The notes under the pieces were generated by a model, which saw only the letters and a list, made by a program, of their open reading frames with translations, had not been told where the DNA came from and ran no database searches. Below, piece after piece: positions 24,482 through 31,513 of a stretch of 39,359 nucleotides of DNA (position 1 is its first letter; every line of letters starts with the position of its first letter). The translations under genes were made by a program, and so were the position numbers. Origin of the DNA: an archaeon (GTDB taxonomy: Archaea > Nanobdellota > Nanobdellia > Woesearchaeales > GW2011-AR9); NCBI GenBank assembly GCA_023259115.1, contig JAHFQW010000002.1, positions 1 through 39,359 of the forward strand. Direction: 5' to 3'.

Positions 24482-25462
24482 TTATAGAGGTGCTAGTTTT
24501 TGAGCTACCCTATCAAAACCTTGCTTTGCAGAAGTACCCTGTCCGGCTAGTTTAAATTCGGCGAATGCTGTTTGGTAGAATGTGTTTGCTTGAACATCAT
24601 TCTTTGCTTTTACTGCTTGAGTTGCTAGCTCTTCATGGGCTCTGGCAGCATAGAAGTGCGGGTGAATATTTGTTGGTTCTAGGGCTATGGCAAAATTTGA
24701 AGAGGCAATTGCCGCGTGGTAGTCTTTTGCTTCATATTCTACTCTAATTCTGGTTATAACATTGTCTATTGAATATTTTTTTGTATCAATTGTTTGTCTA
24801 TCTGCTACAATCTGTTTGCGAGCATATTCTAGGCGGGCAGCTTGTTTTTGTTGCTCTTCTTGTGCTTGGGTGATAAGGATAGCCACAGTTTTTCCGTCAG
24901 TTATGTCATCGTGTATTTTAAACTCTGGTTCTTCTTTTTTTTGAAGAGGAAGAGTAATGCCGTAAAGTTTTAATTTTTCTTTTAGATAGATGTTTTCCAT
25001 GTTTAATCTTTCAACATCGTTTAACGTTCTCTCATGTTCTGCTGCTCTGTCGGCTACGTCATGTTGTAATTGGGCTACAACTGTGGCTCTTTTTGGCTCG
25101 TTACTATCTGAGAGGTCGTATTTTGTGAGAACATTGTGGATGTTGTATTGAATGGTAATAGGGCTGTTGTTGTTGTCTTTGTATGTGATTCCTGCTTGTT
25201 CTAAACATTGCTTTAATCGATAATTTTCAAGAGAGATATTGCACAAAATGCGATTATATTCTATTTCTGCGCCATCAATCATCCCTTTTGCGGCGTTGAG
25301 ATCATATGTTAGATCATCTAAAAGACGATCACCTTTGGTGTGGTTGCGCAGGAATTGCTGTAGGGGGTGTACGGGTTGGTCTATTCCTAATAGGATTGTA
25401 CCTAAACCAGTTAAAGTATCTCTAAATTTTCTTTTTGGTACTGTGGTAGTTGTATTTGTCAT
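24482..25462 (-). CDS. Coiled-coil and TPR-like protein with GQGTSAK tail
   Basis: The 326-residue protein has two helical coiled-coil-rich stretches (about 40-90 and 125-225) and a TPR-like C-terminus: HFYAARAHEELATQAVKAK..AFAEFKLAGQGTSAKQGFDRVAQKL. The terminal motif matches those of the proteins at 14586 and 23191, so it belongs to the same family. A TKYDLSD segment near residue 115 recalls GKYDLTD in the J-like protein at 19784. It starts with Thr-rich residues and has no signal peptide. Its promoter near 25535 shares TTTATAAATCTTT (plus-strand reading) with the VWA and glycosyltransferase promoters. Confidence 0.8.
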   Translation of the reverse strand: MTNTTTTVPKRKFRDTLTGLGTILLGIDQPVHPLQQFLRNHTKGDRLLDDLTYDLNAAKGMIDGAEIEYNRILCNISLENYRLKQCLEQAGITYKDNNNSPITIQYNIHNVLTKYDLSDSNEPKRATVVAQLQHDVADRAAEHERTLNDVERLNMENIYLKEKLKLYGITLPLQKKEEPEFKIHDDITDGKTVAILITQAQEEQQKQAARLEYARKQIVADRQTIDTKKYSIDNVITRIRVEYEAKDYHAAIASSNFAIALEPTNIHPHFYAARAHEELATQAVKAKNDVQANTFYQTAFAEFKLAGQGTSAKQGFDRVAQKLAPL

Positions 25463-25534
25463 AGTTAGTTTTTCTCTTTGTTTTAATTAGTAGTTCGTAT
25501 GAACTTACTTATTAGTAGTACTAAATTGTACTTA

Positions 25535-25547
25535 TTTATAAATCTTT
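25535..25547 (-). promoter_or_regulatory. TATA-containing promoter of the 24482-25462 gene
   Basis: The plus strand reads TTTATAAATCTTT here, the same 13 bases that form the TATA half of the 29-bp element before the VWA and double glycosyltransferase genes; the next 15 bases are similar but not identical. It stands about 75 bases before the ATG, a longer leader than for most genes here. Confidence 0.5.
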
Positions 25548-25610
25548 GGGTTATTTTATCATTATTTAGTAATTACTTAGATTTATATGGTGTGGGGAAA
25601 TTAAGATATT

Positions 25611-26498
25611 ATGAAACATCATCCGAGAATTGTAGTTTTATTATTAGTGATGTTTCTGCTGGCACAGTTTTTAGGTATTGCCATTCTCTATACGTATATT
25701 GATGCGCAGAAGAGTGCGGATACGGGAAAGACGATGTTTAAAGATTTGCCGGTGGGGGAGCGGCCGCCACTTGAGGAGAAGACGTCGTATATTTCGTTGA
25801 TGGTGTCTATATTATTGGGAACGGTGTTGCTGCTGTTTTTGATCAAGTATAATTTACAGTGGGTGTGGAAAGGATGGTTTTTGCTGGCGATTGTTGTTTC
25901 ATTGACCATGGCGTTTGGGGCGTTTGTGCGCAAAGAAGTAGCGATAGTGTTTGCGGTGATATTTGGGGTGTGGAAGATTTTTCACCCAGGCTTTTTAGTG
26001 CAGACATTTACGGAGTTGTTTGCGTATGGGGGGCTTGCAGTGATTTTTGTGCCGTTGTTGAATTTGACTTCCATGAGTATATTGTTGGTGTTGATTGGAT
26101 TATATGATGCGTATGCGGTATGGAAGAGTAAACATATGATTACGATGGCGCAATCGCAGACGAAGGCGAAGGTGTTTGCAGGATTGTTATTGCCGTATCA
26201 TGATGGAAAGATTAAAGTTAAAAGTGAAACGGGAAAAGTGGGGGCGAGAGGACATGTCAAAGTGCGCATGGCGATGCTGGGAGGTGGAGATATCGGTTTT
26301 CCTTTATTATTTGCCGGAGTTGTTCTCAAAGAGATGGGGTTGTGGCAGAGTTTAGTTATTCCATTTTTTGCGTTACTTGGTTTGGGGTATTTGTTGTATT
26401 TTGGTGATGAACATAAATTCTATCCAGCGATGCCGTTTATTGGCGCAGGATGCTTTTTGGGATTAGGGGTTGTGTGGTTGATACAGTTTCTACTTTGA
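25611..26498 (+). CDS. Presenilin-type intramembrane aspartyl protease
   Basis: The 295-residue protein has about eight or nine hydrophobic segments and the three signatures of the presenilin/signal-peptide-peptidase family: Tyr165-Asp166 in GLYDAYAV, the GxGD motif as GGGD (Asp227) in MLGGGDIGFP, and a PAL-like PAMPF at 272-276. The two Asp residues cut substrates inside the membrane. Archaeal relatives (PSH type) are soluble-tag-removing or membrane-protein-processing proteases; the substrate here is unknown. A TATA-like ATTTATATGG at about 25579-25588 precedes the ATG by about 25 bases. A loop of about 45 residues lies between the two Asp motifs. Confidence 0.92.
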   Translation: MKHHPRIVVLLLVMFLLAQFLGIAILYTYIDAQKSADTGKTMFKDLPVGERPPLEEKTSYISLMVSILLGTVLLLFLIKYNLQWVWKGWFLLAIVVSLTMAFGAFVRKEVAIVFAVIFGVWKIFHPGFLVQTFTELFAYGGLAVIFVPLLNLTSMSILLVLIGLYDAYAVWKSKHMITMAQSQTKAKVFAGLLLPYHDGKIKVKSETGKVGARGHVKVRMAMLGGGDIGFPLLFAGVVLKEMGLWQSLVIPFFALLGLGYLLYFGDEHKFYPAMPFIGAGCFLGLGVVWLIQFLL

Positions 26499-26549
26499 AT
26501 GATTTATTATTACATTAGTTTTTTAAATTGATTTTCTTTTTGGTGATTT

Positions 26550-26921
26550 ATGGCTGATTTGTGCATTGTGGATGAAAAATCGTTTGCGCGGCCATTACAA
26601 TTGTATGCTAAAGATGAAGGTTTAGAAGTATTGGTATTTACTGATTCTCTGAACTGTTTACGTTATTTGCAATCTTGTGCTGATGATGCGTTGCCACGGG
26701 CGTATTTTGTTAATTTGCATTCGGCGCGTGATACTGATTGGAATAATTCTCTTCAAATATATTCTTTTTTGAGGGGCAAAGATAAGATTGAGCGATTTTA
26801 CTTTATGAGTACTTATTTGGAAGAAAAAGATTTACAGGAAATAAAAGAGATAGAAGCACGTTTTCTTTCAAAAAGTGATGTAAATGTGTTCTTTGATTTG
26901 TTAGAGAGCTTTCGTTCATAA
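26550..26921 (+). CDS. Degenerate response-regulator receiver domain protein
   Basis: A single receiver-like domain of 123 residues: acidic pair Asp8-Glu9 in CIVDEKSF, strand AYFVNL where the phospho-accepting Asp is replaced by Asn55, Ser87/Thr88 in FMSTY and Lys108 in FLSKSD. The layout and spacing fit CheY-like folds, but without the Asp it cannot be phosphorylated in the usual way. No histidine kinase or output domain is nearby. A TATA-like AGTTTTTTAAATT at 26517-26529 gives a leaderless start at 26550. Confidence 0.65.
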   Translation: MADLCIVDEKSFARPLQLYAKDEGLEVLVFTDSLNCLRYLQSCADDALPRAYFVNLHSARDTDWNNSLQIYSFLRGKDKIERFYFMSTYLEEKDLQEIKEIEARFLSKSDVNVFFDLLESFRS

Positions 26922-26952
26922 GTTTTTTAAGCAGTAGGGTAAGTGAGGTTGG

Positions 26953-27393
26953 ATGAATAATTATGACAGAGAATTTGATCGATTGGTGCATGAGTATAAT
27001 CGTTGGTTTTATGCTCCGGTGAGGTTGTCTGTAGAACACCCGGTACAAACTTTTTTGGAAGGACGGCGTTTTCATGATGATTTACTTTCACATGATTTGG
27101 GATATATTTTTCGAGAGTATGCTTGTTTTTATGAACGAGATGATTTAACGGTGCCGCAGAAAACGGCGATTGCGTTAGGATCTGATTGTAAACGTTTAGA
27201 GCAGCGTTTAGAACGAGGATTACTTGATGGGGATATAGATGTAATTGGTGTTCGATTAGCGCTGCAAGAGTTTTATACTTTTGTTAAAGATATTTATATC
27301 TTAGACGCGATTGAGAATGGAAATGTTCAGTATCCTTTAACAGGGGATTTTAAGGTTTCCCAGCCACCTGGGGCGATGGTTAATCCATCGTAA
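26953..27393 (+). CDS. Protein of unknown function
   Basis: I do not recognise this 146-residue protein. It is helical and acidic/aromatic in places (FDRLVHEYNRWFYAP, HDLGYIFREYACFYERDD), with no signal peptide or membrane helix. A TATA-like GTTTTTTAAGC near 26921-26931 suggests a leaderless transcript starting close to the ATG. Its last 67 bases overlap, tail to tail, the end of the metallo-beta-lactamase gene on the other strand; the overlapping C-terminal residues are therefore less certain as to importance. Confidence 0.65.
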   Translation: MNNYDREFDRLVHEYNRWFYAPVRLSVEHPVQTFLEGRRFHDDLLSHDLGYIFREYACFYERDDLTVPQKTAIALGSDCKRLEQRLERGLLDGDIDVIGVRLALQEFYTFVKDIYILDAIENGNVQYPLTGDFKVSQPPGAMVNPS

Positions 27394-28127
27394 GCGGCGA
27401 TGGTTTGCACACCGGTTATGCGTTGAATTTCACGTGCTTCTATTAATGGATCGGCTTTGATTAAATCGGCGCCAAAATGAGTGAGAATGGCGAGGCGTGG
27501 TTTGATGGCGTTGACAATATGCAGGGCGGTTTCCATGTCTAGGTTTTGACCCATGGCTTTTTTTGTGAGATACGGAACATTGAGGATGAGGATATCTGAA
27601 CCGGTTAGACCATCGAGGAGTTCGGGAGTTAGTACGGTATCTCCCGTATAACTGATGGTAAATTGGGGACAGAATATTTTGAAGCCGATAGCTGTAGGAT
27701 CGGTGTGCTGAGCGGGGAGAGCATTTATTTCTACCAAGTCTAGGGCAATCTTATGATTTTTTTCAAGAGGAACACAGCGTTCTAGCAAGCTTTTATGATA
27801 AGTTGTTAAGAAAGGATGGCCTTCGGTGGGTTGGAGGATGGATTTACTGGCAAGCAGGATGCCGCGATGTTCTAGACCGGCGTGGGTCATTGCTTCGATT
27901 ACGGCATTGAGGTCATTACAGTGGTTAATGTGGTTATGGGTTACTAAGATTGCGTTGGTATGGTTAGGATTGACACCGTACTCTTTGGCTTTGTTTAAAG
28001 ATCCTGGTCCGGGGTCGATGTGCAGTTGTAATTCTTCTACTTGTAAGATAATGCCACCAGAGGAGCGAAGTTGTCGTGAGGTTACAGCGGTGCTGCCTGA
28101 TGTTCCTAGAAAAATGAGGCGTGCCAT
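27327..28127 (-). CDS. Metallo-beta-lactamase-fold hydrolase (RNase Z-like family)
   Basis: The 266-residue protein opens MARLIFLGTSGSTAV, the RNase Z/PhnP-type start, and has THNHINHCND as its metal motif (H64-x-H66-x-N68-H69), ISYTGDTVLTPELL with the bridging Asp, and LAILTHFGAD near the end. Compared with the canonical HxHxDH, Asp68 is replaced by Asn, which may weaken the second metal site. The substrate is unknown: RNA, phosphoester or other. The promoter ACAATCTTTATTAAG (minus strand) near 28152-28166 is the same as that of the PEP carboxylase gene. Confidence 0.85.
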   Translation of the reverse strand: MARLIFLGTSGSTAVTSRQLRSSGGIILQVEELQLHIDPGPGSLNKAKEYGVNPNHTNAILVTHNHINHCNDLNAVIEAMTHAGLEHRGILLASKSILQPTEGHPFLTTYHKSLLERCVPLEKNHKIALDLVEINALPAQHTDPTAIGFKIFCPQFTISYTGDTVLTPELLDGLTGSDILILNVPYLTKKAMGQNLDMETALHIVNAIKPRLAILTHFGADLIKADPLIEAREIQRITGVQTIAAYDGLTIAPGGWETLKSPVKGY

Positions 28128-28246
28128 ACGTGTCTTTTCGAGGTGGAATGGCTTAATAAAGATTGTTATGGTGGAAGATAGGGTTTTTGGTGGTTAGGGG
28201 TTGAGAAATACTATTAAATAAAATTTATCTACAGAGTGTTATTTTA

Positions 28247-29719
28247 TTATCCTAAAAATTTTCTTACTTTGCCTGCGGCGAGAATAGATTCTTGGATTTT
28301 TTGGAGGTCATTTTGTTTTAGAGCGTGGATGATGTTGCTTGAGTGTAGATGATGTTCTTGGTTTGGTTCGTGGGTGAATATATTGGCAACTCTGAGCGCA
28401 CGGGAAGAGATTTCTTTTGGGAAGTAGGAGAGGTTATCTTTGTTGAGGTATTGCAAGCTGTCAGCCATATCTTGGTCGATGGTGGGATAGGTTGATCTGA
28501 GTTTGTCGATTTCTTGTTCAGAGAGGGCGGAGATTCCTAAAAGATCAGGGGGGAGGCCTTGGGAGTATAATGCGGCACAGAATTTGATGGCACGAGGCAA
28601 TTGGATACCGTTGTCACTTTTTCTGGCGTAGCCAAATAACCCCACGTGTAATTTACGTTTGCGACGTTCAGGGATGAAAGAGCTTATGAGATTAATGTTA
28701 TTGGCAAGCAGATGAATTGATTGTTGATATTCTTGTTCGACTTTGTTTATGATTTCTGTGGCAAATTCGATGTCTACGGGTAGAGGGGCTTTACGTTTTG
28801 TTTCTTTGATGGATTCTACCGCGTCAATAATACGTTTGGGGCCGTGGTCGTATTTGAATGCGGATTGGATAGTGAATGTTTGAATACTGGGATAGCCTTG
28901 GATCATTTTGTTGGCGTTGCGAGGGGTGAAGTTGCCACGAAACGGGGCGGAGCCACAGCCAAGAATGGGGAGTATGTCTATACTGAGTTGTTCTTGGAGC
29001 TGATGGAGTTTATATGTGCCTATTTTTCCTAATAGGACGGCGGAGATTGAACCGTAGTTGAGAGCGGTGTCAGAGCGGGCGAACCAGACGCGTTGGAGTT
29101 CTTGAATTTTTTCATATTCAATGTATTTTTTGACGTAGATATCGGCGTTGAGAATAGCATCTTTGGTTTCAAAGAGAGGAGTGACGCGAATATTGTCTGG
29201 CTGCATTTGGCCAAGCCATTGGGAGATGGTGATATCATCGTTGTAGATTTTGTTATGTTGGTTTTTGATGATGAATTGTTTGTAATATTCGTGGACGCGC
29301 AGGAGATTTTTTTCTGAGGCGCACATGGGAATGACGACTTCAAAGATGGGGGCGATGTCTTGATTGTAGAATTTCTGGGCTAAATCGAAGTTTCGGGGAA
29401 TGGAGTGGAGGGCTTCGAGGAGAATTTTTCCTTCGTCTTTTTCTACTTCGGGATTTGGGACACGGAAAGTGAGAAATTTGTCTTTGCCTAGTGTGTGGTT
29501 TTTGAAGTATTCTTGGTATCGTGTGAGGAGTTTTTTGACAACGAATGTGTCTACTTCTTTTCCTTCGGCATCCCAGAGCTGTTCATCGGCGCCTAGGTGG
29601 GAAAATGCGTAGAACGCTTCTTTGATTTCATCATCCCCGCTAATGATGGGGTTTTCTGCGAAGAAGGGGGTGTTGATGTTGTCGGGGTGCTGGGTGGACA
29701 TGACGCGGGAGATTTTCAT
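28247..29719 (-). CDS. ppcA: Phosphoenolpyruvate carboxylase, archaeal type
   Basis: PpcA carboxylates PEP to oxaloacetate, feeding C4 intermediates. The 490-residue protein has the archaeal-type start MKISRVMSTQHPDN and conserved LTFRVPNPEVEKDEGKILLE, EVVIPMCASEKNL, GCGSAPFRGNFTP and GLFGYARKS segments. It is about half the size of bacterial PEP carboxylase, as expected for this family. A longer in-frame start exists 75 bases upstream, but the family begins at MKIS and the TATA-like CTTTATTAAG at about 29740-29750 lies only some 25 bases before 29719, so the shorter start is preferred. In a DPANN-like genome with reduced metabolism this enzyme stands out. Confidence 0.93.
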   Translation of the reverse strand: MKISRVMSTQHPDNINTPFFAENPIISGDDEIKEAFYAFSHLGADEQLWDAEGKEVDTFVVKKLLTRYQEYFKNHTLGKDKFLTFRVPNPEVEKDEGKILLEALHSIPRNFDLAQKFYNQDIAPIFEVVIPMCASEKNLLRVHEYYKQFIIKNQHNKIYNDDITISQWLGQMQPDNIRVTPLFETKDAILNADIYVKKYIEYEKIQELQRVWFARSDTALNYGSISAVLLGKIGTYKLHQLQEQLSIDILPILGCGSAPFRGNFTPRNANKMIQGYPSIQTFTIQSAFKYDHGPKRIIDAVESIKETKRKAPLPVDIEFATEIINKVEQEYQQSIHLLANNINLISSFIPERRKRKLHVGLFGYARKSDNGIQLPRAIKFCAALYSQGLPPDLLGISALSEQEIDKLRSTYPTIDQDMADSLQYLNKDNLSYFPKEISSRALRVANIFTHEPNQEHHLHSSNIIHALKQNDLQKIQESILAAGKVRKFLG

Positions 29720-29786
29720 GTTTGCTGGGGTTGGGGTGGTCTTAATAAAGATTGTTGTGGGGCTGATAGAATTGATCGTAAATATG

Positions 29787-30209
29787 TTATTCAAAGTTTT
29801 CTATAAATTTATTTTCTAGGCTGGTTCTGAGTTGTTTTATGGCGTTTATGATTTGGGTACATTCTTCGATGGAGATATCTTTACCGTAATAGTTCACCGT
29901 GTTTCGTGCTTTGCGAACAATATCAAATTGATCACCGAGTTCACTTTCAGATACTATTTCTTTGAGAAAAGCAGTGTAACATTCGTGGTTGTATATCTTA
30001 TATCTTTTTTGTATGGCAATGGCTTCTAATAATTCGCGCAGAGAGTCATAGCTTAATGAGAGTTTTGAGGCGGCGGTGATTTCGTTTAATACGAGTGTTT
30101 CTGAGGATAAGAGTTTGTTTTTACTTGATTTGATTAGTGAGAGTTCGAGCATTTTATCTGTGTTTACTTGTTTGATGATTCTTTTTCCACAACATTCTTT
30201 CCAGTCCAT
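29787..30209 (-). CDS. HEPN-domain protein, probable partner of the nucleotidyltransferase
   Basis: The 140-residue helical protein has the HEPN-type motif R99-KARNTVNYYG109, where many HEPN toxins have RNxxxHY; here the His is Asn106. HEPN proteins paired with minimal nucleotidyltransferases act as RNases that are inactivated by nucleotidylation. The start is one base after the stop of the nucleotidyltransferase gene, so they are coupled. Loss of the usual His may mean altered catalysis; the RNxxxYYG variant occurs in archaeal HEPN proteins as I recall. Confidence 0.72.
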   Translation of the reverse strand: MDWKECCGKRIIKQVNTDKMLELSLIKSSKNKLLSSETLVLNEITAASKLSLSYDSLRELLEAIAIQKRYKIYNHECYTAFLKEIVSESELGDQFDIVRKARNTVNYYGKDISIEECTQIINAIKQLRTSLENKFIENFE

Positions 30210-30210
30210 T

Positions 30211-30720
30211 TTAAATTGAAAGTCTCCCTACCAATATACGTCCGTTTATTATATTATTTGCCAATTCTTTATTTTTTATTTCTGTGATGGAAGAGAATGA
30301 AAAGAGTTGGATTTTTCGTTTTAATTTCTTTTCAAATGGAATTAGGTTGATGTTTTTTTGTAGAGTGATTAGGGCTAGGTCTATATCTGAGTCTTTTTTA
30401 GTTTCGCCTTTGGAGAGTGAACCAAAGAGAATGAGAGTGGGGAGGATGGTTTGAGTTTCAATGTAAGTTATTACTTTGCGGAGTTGTATGTTCCAGTACA
30501 CTTGTGAGAGCAATATAAATTCTTTGCTTTCTTTGTTGGCATAGTATAAGATGTATTGACGGTCTTTTTCTTTTTTGAGCAGACTTTCTTTTTCGTATAT
30601 TTGAAGAATTTTTGATGCGGTGGGGGGAGAGATATGCATTTTTCTAGCATATTCTCGTACACCGTAGCGCTGATAGCAATCCTCAAAGAATATATGCAGG
30701 TTGTTTATTATTTTTAACAT
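30211..30720 (-). CDS. MNT-type nucleotidyltransferase with N-terminal winged helix
   Basis: The 169-residue protein has two parts. Residues 15-65 form a winged helix-turn-helix (VREYARKMHISPPTASKILQIYEKE). Residues 90-125 hold the minimal nucleotidyltransferase motif GS (100-101) and D112-x-D114 (FGSLSKGETKKDSDIDLAL). Such proteins are antitoxins that modify the HEPN partner by adding AMP. The fused helix-turn-helix probably binds the palindrome ahead of the gene, giving autoregulation. The HEPN gene follows one base after the stop. Confidence 0.85.
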   Translation of the reverse strand: MLKIINNLHIFFEDCYQRYGVREYARKMHISPPTASKILQIYEKESLLKKEKDRQYILYYANKESKEFILLSQVYWNIQLRKVITYIETQTILPTLILFGSLSKGETKKDSDIDLALITLQKNINLIPFEKKLKRKIQLFSFSSITEIKNKELANNIINGRILVGRLSI

Positions 30721-30721
30721 G

Positions 30722-30739
30722 TGTTAATAAATATTAACA
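30722..30739. promoter_or_regulatory. Palindromic operator of the MNT/HEPN operon
   Basis: TGTTAATA-AA-TATTAACA is a perfect 8+8 bp inverted repeat with a two-base spacer, one base ahead of the ATG at 30720, directly downstream of the minus-strand TATA box TTTATAAATAA (about 30742-30752). The encoded helix-turn-helix protein is the natural repressor. Confidence 0.7.
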
Positions 30740-30831
30740 GTTATTTATAAACTTTCTGGTCAAAATTTTATGGAATGGTTTGGCTAGGTTCGATGAATGT
30801 CCCGGGTGTGGTGATTGAGTTTTAGGTTGTT

Positions 30832-31394
30832 TTAATCAGAATAAATAAATGGTGAGCCTTGTTTTAAAACACGTTCCAATTGAGGATAGAGATTTTGCTG
30901 TAGTTGCTTGGGAGAAATTCCTAACTTGTTTAAATGAGGTGAGCTAAAGAATTGTCGGGCATGTGCAACATCGATGGATTGGTCTGACAGAAAGTCTAGG
31001 GCTTGTGGATTGTCTAAGTTCACTTGGTGATATGTAAATTTTTCTTCTCCTAGGGGGCCAATATCAATGCCGATGGGGTTGCTCCTAACTGCTGTAACGC
31101 ACGACAAATCCAAGGTTCATACATACTATCTTTCAAGAAAAAGTTTCCTTCGATGTAAGGGTTTGTAGAACCACAACCAAGATCTAAAATCACTTTATGT
31201 TCTAATACATTGTCGGTAGCCCATAAGAGATATCCTAGTTGATTTCTGATGGCTAAACTAGCGTGATTCTGGGTTCTGTTGTCAAAAGTAGGGTACTTTT
31301 TTATTAGTTGAGGCAGAAGTTGTTCGAGAAGTGATACTTTTAAGCCATATATCTCTTTTGTTAGTTTAATATCATCGTAGGTAAGAATATTCAT
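30832..31394 (-). pseudogene. Frameshifted class I SAM-dependent methyltransferase
   Basis: Two overlapping frames together make one methyltransferase. The first (31394 to about 31060) has helix MNILTYDDIKLTKEIYG, motif I VILDLGCGST and YEPWICRALQQLGA; the second (from about 31080 to 30832) continues PIGIDIGPLGEEKFTY (motif II acid loop) and SIDVAHARQFFSS, ending IYSD. The join is at GCAACCCCATCGG, where one added base would restore the frame. This could be a real one-base deletion, a sequencing error, or recoding; the C-run favours an indel. Family resemblance is to archaeal methyltransferases of the YEPWLxRAL type. Target unknown. TATA-like CCTTAAAAAC precedes the ATG. Confidence 0.75.
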
Positions 31395-31456
31395 GTGGGT
31401 TCAAATATATGTAGTTCTGAGATTGTTTTTAAGGTTTGGGTATTTGTTTGCATAAT

Positions 31457-31506
31457 CTTTATAAGACGGGTCTGGGCGTTCTATTAATATTGCTATTTAT
31501 TGGAGG
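31457..31506 (+). promoter_or_regulatory. Thermosome promoter and ribosome binding site
   Basis: CTTTATAAG at 31457-31465 is a TATA box; GGAGG at 31502-31506 lies seven bases before the ATG at 31514. The expected transcript start (near 31490) lies downstream of alternative in-frame starts at 31436, which rules those out. Confidence 0.7.
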
Positions 31507-31513
31507 AATACCT

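Noticed and set aside
24435-24503. 22-codon frame between the two GTGSSAK-tail genes
   Set aside because: It runs through a terminator-like hairpin, antisense to the gene end, and has no ribosome binding site.
29720-29794. Longer N-terminus of PEP carboxylase
   Set aside because: The extra 25 residues are upstream of the family start and contain the promoter.
31436-31513. N-terminal extension of the thermosome with a hydrophobic stretch, resembling a signal peptide
   Set aside because: It contains the TATA box and ribosome binding site and would begin upstream of transcription; the family starts at 31514.
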